Source of the DNA: Rhinopomastus cyanomelas
Taxonomy: Eukaryota; Chordata; Aves; Bucerotiformes; Rhinopomastidae
Length of the DNA: 64,000 nucleotides
Direction of reading: 5' to 3'
Assembly (NCBI GenBank): GCA_013400115.1
Contig: VXBP01001155.1
Span: 744,001-808,000, forward strand
Part shown: piece after piece, positions 22,331 through 33,245 of the stretch
How the letters are laid out: every line of letters begins with the position of its first letter
How positions within the stretch are numbered: the stretch's first letter is position 1
Notes under the pieces: model-generated
Told to the model about the DNA's origin: nothing
The model's database searches: none
Seen by the model: the letters and a program-made list of their open reading frames with translations, nothing else
Position numbers and translations under genes: made by a program

Positions 22331-24194
22331 CCTTCAGTTCAGACTCTTGTTAACAAGTTTACAGAGGTCTGGATTGACTACATGTCCATTTGCTTCCAGA
22401 TAGTCCACTACAGTTTTCCTATACTTGTTGGCCTCAAATCCATCCTGAACCTTCCCTTTCACCACCTTTGGACTTCCTCTTAACCAGCCAAAAAAAAATT
22501 AGTTAATCCACTTAAAATATCCTATTCAGTTTTAAATAATCCCCAAATTCTCTTTACAATCTATAGTAGTGTATGCTCTGTTAGGCAATGACCTTTCATT
22601 TGCACAGCATTGCAGGGACACAGTGTCTTTTACTGGCTCAACTCAGGCTCATATCAAGAACAATGCTCTCACGGTTCTCCTTGGATGGTCTCAGGAACAG
22701 CTAAAGTTTAAGCACAGTCAAAGGAGGGATGGCTGCACTAATAGGGGATAAATTCATAGACTGCCATAGATATTTATCTCAGAAACTCCCCAAGTGCAGG
22801 CGACTGAAGACTGCAACTGAAGACTGTGAGAACATTACAAGGAAGTATCACATGTACTTGCTTTGTTCTTACACTTGTCCTTCACAGTTGCTTTCGGTTA
22901 GTGTCCTAAACAAGGCATGGGGGAGGTGAATCTTCGGTCTTCTCCAAGACTGCTTTGCTTATAAGACACTACTTCAGCCTTAAGGTCAATGCAGGTCTGT
23001 CCCCTTATGACACAAAGAAAGGACTTGGCTGCCGCTATAATGAGCATTCACCTCTGCCATTTCTTTCTCTACTTCAGTCCTGCTTTGTGAGAAAATATGA
23101 ACTTAAAGTGCAGAAGGATAAGAGGAAGAAAGGTCTCATTGATCACATGAAGACTCCAGCAGAAGCAAAGAGGAACAGTGAGCCACATGGCAGAGAAATT
23201 GATTTCCAGAGTATTTCCTAGCTTGCAAATTTAAGGCCAGCCGGTAAAATTTCTCATTTTTGTGAGCTAAAATGCGAGCTTGATCCTCTAGCACATTATA
23301 TGTAACACTTTTTGCAGTGTTTATTTTAACCTTCTGTTATTTGAGAACAGACCAAGACAATACAGAAAACAAGGTAGAGCAGAACAGGAAAACTGAGTTA
23401 CCTTGCAGCCCCTAGATCTTTTCTCACAAGCTGTTTCTTCATTTAACATCTCCATTGTGTCTTCCTCCATAAAGCACCATGTTTTCGTTCTGAGTTAAAA
23501 CTGAACTATTTACTGTTTAATGTGAGGGGGGGTTTACAGATTATTTAAGGCACAATTTCTGTTTATAGTCCCAGGGTATATTCTAATCACCTTTGTTTAC
23601 CTCATATTCCTTTCCTAATTAACTGACAACCTATTAGCATACTTTTTTTTTATCCCAAGAGTATTAATTATACATAATTTATATCATAAGCATTTATTCC
23701 TTATCAGCTGGCTGAATAAAACATTTACCTGTTTATAGCTACTTGAGGTTAACACTTTTGTACAAAAAACTCACCTGAGATTTCCAATCAAATTATCAGA
23801 TTTTTAATTTTCTGTTACATAATGATACTGTATTAGTCATTGTAGTGTTTTATTCCACTCTAGGCTAAACAATCATTTAGTGGAGCAGAGTGTTGGCAGC
23901 ATTAATTAACCAATGATACATGCTCAGTTGAACAATAAGCTGCAACAAATAAAAATGCAAAATGAGATAATGTATAGACCTTCTGTGTTAATTCTATGCT
24001 GGAGAGCAGGACTAAACCCTGCCCTCAGCTGTACATGTATAGCTTAGTGAGACCTACACATCCGAGGTCAGGCTCTGGCTGACAACAGAGGGCTGAATAT
24101 TGTCGCTCTTGGGCTGCAAAATTCACCATGTGGATTTTATCCTTGCCCATTTATGCTCAGACATTTCTGACTGCAAGCTGCAGAGGAATCAAAC
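22331..24194. other. Unique DNA
   Basis: No feature is recognised. ORFs at 22569-22751, 22729-22929 and 22955-23221 are short and without motifs. Confidence 0.5.
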
Positions 24195-24282
24195 GGAGTA
24201 AGAAGTTATTCTATCACATTAGGAGATGGCAGGGCTCATTCAGAGGACTTTAAACTAGATTCAGTTGGGGGTGGGATAGTTT

Positions 24283-24918
24283 ATGGGTGAGCACCAGTGG
24301 GACAGAGCTCTGGTCTTAAGGACAAACAGGTTGGCCTCTCGCTGCCCTAGGGTGAAATCAGAGCGCTCAGCTTGCTCCCTCAGATGGCTGTACACCAATG
24401 CATGCAGCAGGAGGAATAAGCAGGATGAGTTAGAAATCTGTGTCCAGTCAGGCAATTATGATTTGGTAGCAATTACGGAGACCTGGTGGGACAGCTCACA
24501 TGACTGGAATGTGGTCATGGACGGCTACGTCCTTTTAAGAAGGGACAGGTCAGCAAGGTGGGGTGGAGGAGTTGCTCTGTATGTGAGAGAGCAGCTGGAA
24601 TGTACTGAGTTCTGTCCAAGGGCAACAGAAGAAATAGTTGAGAGTTTGTGGGTGCAGATTAAGGGGCAGGCTGGCATGGGTGGCGCTGTTGTGGGTGTCT
24701 ATTACAGACCTCCAGATCGGAATGAGAAAATTGATGCTTTCTACAGGCAGCTGGCAGCAGCCTCACAGCTACTGGCCCTGGTTCTCATGGGGGATTTTAA
24801 CTACTCAGATATCTGCTGGAAGCCCCACTCAGCCAGCCACCCACAGTCCAGGAGGTTCCTTCAGTGCATTGGTGACAATTTCCTGATGCAAATGGTGGAG
24901 GAGCCCACTAGGATATGA
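24283..24918 (+). pseudogene. CR1 ORF2 endonuclease domain
   Basis: A 211-codon frame covering most of the AP-like endonuclease that nicks the insertion target. Visible motifs: LYTNACS at about residue 44, ITETWWD (metal-binding Glu), GYVLLRRDRSARWGGGVALY, VGVYYRPPDRN and MGDFNYSDICW (catalytic Asp/Asn of GDFN). The frame stops at 24916 after EEPTR. The C-terminal SDH motif that completes the active site (DNA 'tacagtgaccatgag' near 24993-25007) lies downstream in the DNA. The copy is therefore interrupted inside its endonuclease. Confidence 0.92.
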
Positions 24919-25208
24919 GCACTGACAAATCTTATACTCACCAACAAGGTGGGTCTGGCTGAAGCAGTGAAGGTAGAGGGTTGCCTTGGTTACAGTGACC
25001 ATGAGATGGTGGAGTTCAGGGTCTCGTGTGGTAGGAACAGAATAGCTAGCAGAACCACAACCCTGGACTACAGTAGGGCCAACTTTGGAACTTTTTGAGC
25101 AATTGCTGGGGGAAATCCCATGGGACAGGGTACTGGCAGGTAAAGGAGATCAGGACAGCTTGTTAAGATTCAACAAGAAATAGGTCAAGGAAGGGAGCCA
25201 GAAGAGCT

Positions 25209-26859
25209 GTGATGTTAGGCAAACTGAAGAGGAAGAAGAAAGTCTATAGGTCATCGAAGGAGGGGATAGCTACTTGGGGTGATTACAAGGCTCTGGTGAG
25301 AGAATGTAGGGATGCAACTAGGAAAGCCAATGCCTCCTTGGAATTAAACCTTGCAAGAGAGGTCAAGGGCAACAAAAAGGGCTTCTTCAAATACATCGCA
25401 GGTAAAAGTAAAACTAGAGACAAAGTAGGACTCCTGTTGAATGAGGTGGGTGCCCTGCAGACAGAGGACACAGAGAAAACAGAGATACTGAACACATTCT
25501 TTGCCTCTGTCTATAGTTCTGGGGGCTGTCTCGATATCAAGCCCTAGACAGCTGAGACTCCAGAGGAAGTCGAGGCAAGAGAGGACCGTGTCTTGGCTGA
25601 TGAGGACTAGGTTAGGGATAAGTTGAGCAAACCGGATGTACACAAATGCATGGACCCAGATGAGATGCACCCACGTGTACCAAGGGAGACTGCAGAGGTC
25701 ATTGCTAAGCCATTCTCCACCATCTTTTCTAAGTCCCGGGGATCAGGAGAGGTGCCTAGGAACTGGAGGATAGCAAAATGTTATCCCAATCAAAAAGAGA
25801 AAGAAGGATGACCCAGGTAACTATAGACCAGTCAGCCTCACCTCCATCCCAGGAAAGGTGATGGAACAATTTGTTCTAGAGGCTGTTTCCAGGCACATCA
25901 AGGACAGGAGGGTCATTAGAGACAGTCAGCAAGGCTTTACAAAGGGAAAATCATGCTTGACCAACCTGATAGCCTTTGATGAGGGCATAACCAGGTGGAT
26001 GGATGATGACAGAGCAGTGGATGTGGTCTACCTCGACTTGAGTAAGGCATTTGACACAGTCTCCCACAGCATCCTGGCAGCCAAACTGAGGCAGTGTGGT
26101 CTAGATTTTCAGGTAGTAAGGTGGATGGAGAACTGTCTATAGGGTAGAAGTCAGAGAGTAGTGGTCAATGGGACAGAGTCTAATTGTAGGCCTGTATCTA
26201 GTGGAGTGCCCCAGGGATCAATGCTGGGACCAGTCCTGTTCAATCTATTCATTAATGACTTGGATGAGGGATTGGGGTGCACTGTCAGCAAGTTTGCTGA
26301 TGACACAAAGCTGGGTGGTGCTGCCAACACCCCTGCAGACTGTGCTGCCATTCAGCAAGACCTGGACAGGCTGGAGAGCCGGGCTGAGAGAAATGTAATC
26401 AAATATACCGAGAGTAAGTGTAGAGTCTGGCATCTGGACAAGAACCACCCAAAGTACCAGTATAGGTAGAGGACTGACCTGTTGGAGAGTTGTTTAGGAG
26501 AAAGGGACCTTGGGGTGCTGGTGGATGGCAGGATGACCTCAGCAGGCTGAGGGAGCTGGGTCTCTTTAGCTTGAAGAACAGGAGAATGAGGGGTGACCTC
26601 ATTAATGTCTAAAAATATGTGAAGGGTGGGTGGGTGTCAGGAGGATGGAGCCAGACTCTTGTCAGTGTCATACAGTGATAGGACAAGGGGCAATAGTTTT
26701 AAGTTGGAACATAGGAGGTTCCACATAAATATGAGAAGGAACTTCTTCATGGTGAGGGTGACGGAGCACTGGAACAGGCTGCCCAGGATGGCTGTGGATT
26801 CTCCTTCACTGGAGGAATTTAAGACCCGCCTGGATGTGTTCCTGTGTGACTTGGTCTAG
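25209..26859 (+). pseudogene. CR1 ORF2 linker, RT and C-terminal remnants
   Basis: A chain of broken frames in natural order. 25209-25547 is the basic linker (KLKRKKKVYRSSKEG, ILNTFFASVYS). 25623-25811 is the PDEMHPRV block. 25858-26142 holds the RT fingers and motif A (VVYLDLSKAFDTVSH). 26161-26469 holds motif B (GVPQGSMLGPVLFNLF) and motif C as intact FADD. 26626-26859 is the C-terminus (RRNFFMVRVTEHWNRLP). A ~240-bp deletion removes the part between RT and C-terminus. All catalytic motifs can still be read, but no single frame joins them. Confidence 0.9.
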
Positions 26860-26936
26860 GTGATCCTGCTGTGGTGGGGCGATTGGGCTAGATGATCTTT
26901 TGACGTCCCTTCCAATCGCTAATGATTCTATATAAT

Positions 26937-29190
26937 GACAAAATTGCAAAAATTAATCTAGAAAAGGGCAACAAATAATTGTAGATAGTCCAGAAGTTAA
27001 TCAAACTTGATAACCTTTGATTAGAATCTTATATTTCTACAACTGGAGTGAAGAATTTATCCTAAGCCATACCATGCTTTGGTTGTCCTGTTTGCCTCTT
27101 GTTTGTCTCTCACCCCTCATCCTTTGATGTTTTCTGAGCATTTAGGATTTTTTTTTAATCATTCTGTGGCTTTCTGGACCACTTCCATGTTATTTGCCTT
27201 CCATTGTTTTTTCACAATATGTCTATTTTCTTATTTGATTTTTTATTTTTCATTTCCCTCCTATTTCTGTGGCACTGGTTTTTCACCCTCAGTCTCCAAT
27301 ATCTGTTTCGCTGTGTCGTCTGATTCTTTCTTCCCTACTCTTTGTCTCTTCTCTCATATCACTGTCGATATACTTCTTTCTCCCCAACAGTAGTTCTCTA
27401 TTTACTTAGCTCTTACTTCATTTACTATTCATTATTCCTCTGTTCTTTGTACAACCATTGTGCCTTAGAGCTCTAGCTATGGAACAGGCTTCATTGCACC
27501 AGGCACCACAGAGACACAAAGCAAATCATGTGTCTCTGACCCGAACAGGCAGATACAAGAGAAGAAACTAAAGGAAACGATTGCTAGGTCAAACAGGATA
27601 TACATATACAGGATTGCTTTCACCTCTGTGTATAGATTTTGGAATTTACTTTAGAAGGGGACAGACTTGTTAAACAAAAGTACATGAGCATTTGGAAGAA
27701 AAAGGGCACAACACAGGAGAAAAGCTGAATAGTAGGGTGAGAAATTTTTATGGCAGGATATCTTTAAGGCCAAAAACACATAAGATCAGAGGACATTGAA
27801 AAGACCATACAGAATGCATGACACACAGTTAAAATTACAAAGACAGTGACTCCATCTTGGGGTGAGGATTCATCTGACCAACTTAGACATCAAAAATCTA
27901 AGTAATATTCTTGTTTCTTGGTATAGTCAACCAGCAAAGGGAGCACCTGGACTGCAGCTCATCTCTACACATCTGAAACAGCCAAGGCTCACTGCATCAA
28001 TCTCGGAAATGTGTCTGCCTTTCCATTCTGTCTGAAGAGTGAGCCTAATTACCACAAATATCAACAAATGGAAACACAAAGTTAAGCAAGAGGGTCTCTG
28101 CAGGCATGTCCTTGATCATAAGCAGGATCAATCTTAATTTTATCCTGTGTGCTCCTGTAAGTCCAGCAGCACAAAGTCAAACACTTCTAGGACACTTTTT
28201 GCCTCTTAACACAAATTTGCTTCCTCCTTTCTTGAAACAGTACTGGTTTCCTAAAGATAAAATCGAACATTTGAGCTAATTACTGGTGATTACCAACTGA
28301 TGGTGGGAAATTTGAAGTGTTTGAAACAACAGAGTTTCTTTACTTCTGAGGAAAGTTTGAAGACTGATCTCCAGAGTGAAAAAATCTCTGGGTGTGACTA
28401 AATAGCTCTTTGTGGAAGGTGTTTGGCTTCTTGTTACAAGTAGTCTGCACTGAATGAAATATTTTCCACTTTCTTGGTGAAAAGAAAGTAATTACTGTGG
28501 CTGGAGACGTGTCCATGGATAGGATTTATCCAGACTGACTATCTGTATTGTTGTCACCCCTCAATTCAGGAAATGCTTCTTGTTTCCCTTGATGCTTTTC
28601 TCTTTTAACATGTTAAAAGGATCCTTAGATTTTGCAATCTATCACTTGGCAGTTTTGCTGTCTGTGTCTTTTTAGAACACTTTCTGCTTACTTTGTCAGA
28701 GACAATAAGGCTTCCAGGACTTTTAACTCGTATTAGTCTTTCTCATCCAGCTGGGGTTTTATTTCTCCTACTGTAGCACTAGTGTCTTTAAAGAAGTCTT
28801 GCCCAGGCAGACCTATTGAAAAGAGTGAGGCTGTAGCACAGACAATGATGACACAATCTGGCTTTTGAATGCCTTTGATCCAGCTGAGAAAGCCACCAGT
28901 GTTCTTGATCCTAGAGAAAACTCAAAAATATAATATTAAAAAGATACCTCCTACTTGTACATTTAATACTGAAATTATTTCCAGACCTTAAAAATACAGT
29001 ATTGGCAATTTATGCCTACATGCTTAATACTTTGCAGTCTCTGCTAAGAAATCTTTTGAATTAGCTTTTACAAATCTGATGCAACTGTCTCTCACAAGTA
29101 GTGTGTGAAGACATTTAAACACGCAGAGCAGAACAAAATCTGACTTTCAAAATGAGGTCACTAGATTAACTTTTCCAATTTCAGCTGCTT
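26937..29190. other. Unique DNA
   Basis: 27100-27410 is pyrimidine-rich on the plus strand (a 104-codon hydrophobic frame at 27079-27393 is a by-product of this). No gene or repeat is recognised. Confidence 0.5.
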
Positions 29191-29462
29191 GAAACTGAGG
29201 TTGTTCAGCCTGGAGAAGAGAAGGCTCCAAGGAGACACAGAGGAGATTCCACATCAATGTGAGAAGGAACTTCTTCCCAGTGAGGGTGACAGAGCCCTGC
29301 CAGGGACTGCCCAGGGGGTTTATGGAGTCTCCTTCTCTGGACACATTTAAATCCTGCCTGGCCATGTTCCTGTGTGACTGGATCTAGTGCATCCTGCTGT
29401 GGCAGAGGGGTTGGACGGGATGATCTTTTGAGGTCCCTTCTAATCCCTAGTGTTCTGTGAAA
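29191..29462 (+). mobile_element. CR1 3' fragment with internal deletion
   Basis: Plus-strand CR1: 'gttgttcagcctggagaag' jumps at about 29236 straight to 'gaggagattccacatcaatg', so roughly 150 bp of the C-terminal region is missing. 'aaggaacttcttcccagtga' and the 3' UTR 'gggatgatcttttgaggtcc' follow. The tail is nearly gone. Confidence 0.9.
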
Positions 29463-29487
29463 CAGTAGTGCAGACTTTCCATACTTA

Positions 29488-29830
29488 AAGTGGGCCTACA
29501 AGAAAGATGAGGACAATGTTTTTAGCAGGATGTGTTGTTACAGGACAAGAAAAGGTTAATGGTTTTAAACTAAAAAAGGGTAGATTTAGACTGGATAGTA
29601 CACAGAAACGTTTTGGAATGAGGATGTTGAAACACTGGAAACAGTGTTTGAAACACTGGTTGCCCAGTGAAGTGGTAGAAACATTGGAAACATTCAAGGT
29701 CAGGTTGGATGGGGCTCTGAGCAACCCGATCAGTTAAAGGTGTTCCTATTCAGTGGTGGGGTGAGTGAATGAACCCAAAACATTCTATAATGATTCCATG
29801 ATTATTCTATAATAATTCTATTATGATTTA
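29488..29830 (+). mobile_element. Old CR1 3' fragment, different lineage
   Basis: Plus-strand fragment with 'ggttttaaactaaaaaaggg', 'ggttgcccagtgaagtggt', 'ggatggggctctgagcaac' and a degenerate tail (aatgattccatgattattc). It follows the preceding CR1 after about 25 bp but belongs to another CR1 lineage, so the two are separate insertions. Confidence 0.85.
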
Positions 29831-30439
29831 ATGATAATACAATTCTGTCATCTTGCTCTACATTGAGACATTTAAGCAGCTTCATTTTATTGAGGTGCAT
29901 TGAAAAAAGCAGCCAAGAATTTAAAAACTAATAATCTTGTCTCAAGTCCTGAGTAGTGAAAATGCCTTGAGCAGTTTTACCTAGGATAGTTAGATGTGTT
30001 CAGAGCCATGAGAATGCTGATTGAAAGCTTTCAAGCACTTCAGTGAGCACCAAGCCTATTTAGAAATAGAGAAGGATTATTTGGGATCCCATTTTACTTT
30101 CTTGGATCCAAAGATGTCCTTGAGAAGTGGAGGAAGTCAGCCTTCCCAGGTTGCTGCATCATGACCCAAGCCAGCCAGTGTCTCAGGGCAATGGGTGTCC
30201 TATGGAAACATCACTGCACTGGGGCCTCCCTAACTCTGTTGTCCTGCACAAACCCTGCCTCTTCGCTCTCTTTGCTGTCACCCTCCAACAGAGCCTGGGT
30301 CACTCGTTTCCAGACTTGCCTGTCTCCTTTCCTGCTGCAAACCTTCTGTAGAAAAATTCATACACTTTATGCCCATCACTGTGATTGCAAACTATTACCC
30401 TCTGGTTTATTTAAAGAATAAGCCCAAGGGAAACTGACC
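29831..30439. other. Unique DNA
   Basis: No feature is recognised. The overlapping frames at 30127-30351 and 30161-30421 have no motifs. Confidence 0.5.
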
Positions 30440-30465
30440 TTTGGGGATGTTCTCACATCCTCTGA

Positions 30466-31440
30466 TCAGACTCTTATAATCATCCCAAGAGGCCATCGTC
30501 TCCTTCCATGACCTTTCTTCTTTCTCTTGAGTTTGCCCAGCACCTCCCTGTTTAACCACTCAGGTCTTCTGGCTCCCTTCCTTGACTTCCTACCTATTGC
30601 AATGCTCTTATCTTGGGCATAAAAGAAGTGGTCTTTGAATGTTAACCAACTGTCTTCGGCCCCTTTACCTGCCAGTACTCTGTCTCGTGGGATTTCCCCC
30701 AGCAACTGCTTGAAAAGGCCAAAGTTGGCCCTAACAAGTCCAGGGTTTGTTATGATTGTGCTCCTGCCACAGGAGATCCTGAACTCCACCATCTCATGGT
30801 TACTGCATCCGAGGCTGCCCTCAACCTTCACTGCTTCAACCAGATCCCCCTTGTTGGTGAGTACAAGATCCAGCAGTGCTCATATCCTAGTGGGCTCCTC
30901 CACCATTTACATGAGGAAGTTGTCACCAATGCACTGGAGGAGCATCCTGGACTGTGGAAGGATGGCTGAGTAGGACTTCCAGCAAACATCAGGGTTGTTA
31001 AAATTTCCCATGAGAACCAGGGACTCTAACTGAAGATGCTGTCAGCTGCCTGTAGAAGATCTCATCAACTTTGTTGTCCTGATCTGGTGGTCTGTAATAG
31101 ACACCCACAACTGTGTAACCCATGTCAGCCTGCCCCTTAATCCACACCCGCAACCTCTCAACTCTCTCTTCATCCTCCCCTAGAACTCAATATTTTCTAG
31201 TTGGACTTTCTCAAAAAGAGCGATTCCACCACAATGCCTTGCTAACCTGTCCCTCCTAAAAAGGACATAGCTGTCCATGACTACATTCCAGTCATGTGAG
31301 CTGTCCCACCATGTCTTTGTAATTGCCACCAGATCACAAACACCTGACTGAACATAGATTTCTAACTCCTGTTTATTCCCCGTGCTGTGTGCATTGGTGA
31401 ACAGGCATTTCAGTGAGTGAGATGAGTGCTGCAATTTCAC
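30466..31440 (-). pseudogene. CR1 endonuclease remnant with mutated SDH motif
   Basis: 31180-31440 carries the N-terminal half (LFTNAHSTGNKQELEIYVQ, ITKTWWDSSHDW, GYVLF-like, RRDRLARHCGGIALF). Here the metal-binding Glu of ITETWWD is replaced by Lys. 30466-30831 carries the end of the domain and the linker (GCSNHEMVEFRISCG, then LGKLKRKKKG). The catalytic SDH has become SNH. The middle part (YYRPPD and GDFN regions) is present in DNA at 31000-31110 but out of frame. Two separate active-site losses plus frameshifts make this copy inactive. Confidence 0.88.
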
Positions 31441-31559
31441 ACTAGGAAGGTGGGAGGCCTCATCGTCTTCATCAAGACCAGAGCACTGTTCTGCTGGTGC
31501 CCACCCAGCAACAACCCAATCCCCTTTGTATCTAATTTAAAGACCTCTGAATGAGCCCT

Positions 31560-32045
31560 GCCAATTCTTGCCCCAGAACCCTTTTTCCCTTCTGAGATAA
31601 ACCTCTCCCATGTGTAACTGTCAGATCTGGTGTCTTATAAAACCAGCCATTAACAAAGAACCAAAGCCCTGTAGCGCCAGTCTCGTAGCCAGGCATTTAT
31701 GCACTGAATCCTTCTATTCTAGCCCATGTCCTAACCCAATAATGAAAGAAAAGAAGACAATATAATTTGCACCCCAGACTCTTTCACCTAGCATCCTAAG
31801 GCATTGCAGTCTCTCTTCATTCTCCTCTGACTGTGGAATACAGCTTCATCCCCACCTGTCTAGAAGATCAGCAGTGAGTAATAGTCTGTATATTTTGTCA
31901 GGTTAGGGAGTGTCCTAGTGATATTCCTGATATGTTCTCCATGTAGACTGGAGACTTCCCTGTGATGAGGGTCAAATATGCATACTGGGCCCTCAGTTCC
32001 CTTCAGGAGTGAGTCTACATAACTAGTATCCTTCTTTTCTTAGTG
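31560..32045 (-). pseudogene. CR1 ORF1 C-terminal esterase-like remnant
   Basis: Translating the minus strand by eye gives, with two stops, DYYSLLIF, then TGGDEAVFHSQRRMKRDCNALG, then KESGVQII-SSFLS, and further on HGRGLSQKGKKG. This corresponds to the SGNH-hydrolase-type esterase that ends CR1 ORF1, whose last catalytic block has the form DG-HLS-KGK. In this copy the D and the catalytic H of that block are changed (THGRGLSQ). ORF1 is rarely kept because CR1 copies are 5' truncated. The assignment comes from my recollection of CR1 ORF1 and the motif order. Confidence 0.65.
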
Positions 32046-32057
32046 GAAGAGGTTGTC

Positions 32058-32585
32058 ATTCCACAGATCATTAGGGATTAGAATGGACCTTGAAAGATCA
32101 TCTAGTCCAATCCCCCTGACACAGAAGGATCACCTACACCAAGTCACACAGGAACACATCCAGGCAGGTCTTAAACTTCTCCAGTGAAGAAGACTCCACA
32201 ACCACCCTGGGCAGCCTGTTACAGTGTTTCCTCACCCTCACTGGGAAGTTCCTTCTCATATTGATGTGGAACGTCCTATGTTCAAACTTACAACCATTGC
32301 CCCTTTTCCTATCACCAGATGACATTGAGAAGAGCCTGGCTCCATCCTCCTGACACCCACCCTTCACACATTTATAGACATTAATGAGGTCACCCCTCAG
32401 TCTTCTCCAAGCTAAAGAGACCCAGCTCCCTCAACCTCTCCTCACAAGGGAGGTGCTTCACTTCCTTCATCATCCTTGTTGCCCTATGCTGGACTCCCTC
32501 CAGCAGCTCCACATTCCTCTTGAACTGAGGGGCCAAGAACAGGACAAAATATTCTAGATGTGGTCTCAGTGCAGAGTAGAGAATC
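32058..32585 (-). mobile_element. CR1 3' fragment
   Basis: Minus-strand CR1 3' UTR ('atcattagggattagaatgg') and C-terminal region (open frame 32134-32367 with RRNFPVRVRKHCNRLP). It ends at about 32585 ('gtggtctcagtgcagagtag'). The octamer tail is decayed. It lies against the 5' end of the preceding element, so one probably inserted next to or into the other. Confidence 0.92.
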
Positions 32586-33199
32586 TGTATTGAAACACCA
32601 TATCATAGTCTGAGTGCTATGACTAAAAGAACTTTATTGTATTAAACATTGAAGTCAGCTTCACTTAAAATGCCTGAAGCATTTAATTCCTTTTGACTTA
32701 AGAAACTAAACTCTGCCAAATCAGTATTTAGGGTACAAAGTATAGAGTAGCCTGTCTTACATGACCAAGAAATAAAAATAGCAGTTGTCATAAGAAATTA
32801 TTCATTAAGAAGAGGCTGTCCACAAAATGTATGCAGCAATTTGAGATGCTTTCAAAAATCAAGAGAGTGTTGTGCAATTCATTAATTTCCTATGAATACT
32901 CAAATACATGTCATGTATTTTGGAAAAGTAACTCCTGAAGTAACACTGTTCAACTTCCTGCATAAAACCATCAGGTTTTTCGCTCTCACTGTTGTGGCAA
33001 ACAGGTTGAATCATGTCACACAATCAGAAAAAGAAATTTAAAAAAAAATCTCAAATATGTCAAAATTTGTGATTGATGTTGAAAATATCATATAACCTCA
33101 GCCCCTAATAATATTATTGCCCTGGAAAATACTGTGGAAGGGACCTAGGACACTACAAAACCATAACAGAATGTCCAAGTCTCATTACAAATAGCCCTG
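32586..33199. other. Unique AT-rich DNA
   Basis: Nothing recognised. Confidence 0.5.
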
Positions 33200-33245
33200 T
33201 TGTGGTTTCACCTGGCAGACAGCTCAGCACCACACAGCCACTCTT
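33200..33245 (+). mobile_element. Possible ERVL-type LTR start fragment
   Basis: 'tgttgtggtttcacctggc' and 'ctcagcaccacacagcc' resemble the beginning of a common avian ERVL-class LTR that starts TGTTGTGGTTT and contains CAGCACCACACAGCC. Only about 45 bp can be matched and the rest of the LTR is not seen. Confidence 0.35.

Larger units (their letters stand above)
24195..26936 (+). mobile_element. Longest endonuclease-to-tail CR1 copy, 2.7 kb
   Basis: Plus-strand CR1 beginning just upstream of ORF2 ('ggcagggctcattcagagg', also seen in the 31.5-kb copy) and running through endonuclease, linker, RT and C-terminus to a 3' UTR and decayed tail ('aatgattctatataatg'). Relative to the 50.3-kb copy, about 240 bp are missing at about 26537 between the LGVLVD and RLRELG segments. 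Several stops and frameshifts interrupt the coding region. Confidence 0.95.
30440..32052 (-). mobile_element. CR1 5' half: ORF1 esterase end plus endonuclease, no RT or tail
   Basis: Minus-strand CR1 that keeps the part usually lost. From right to left it reads through the end of ORF1 (about 32045-31560), the inter-ORF region ('ggcagggctcattcagagg' near 31558 on the minus strand) and the endonuclease, and stops in the basic linker at about 30440. RT, C-terminus and 3' tail are missing, which 5' truncation cannot explain. A later deletion or rearrangement is needed. Confidence 0.9.
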
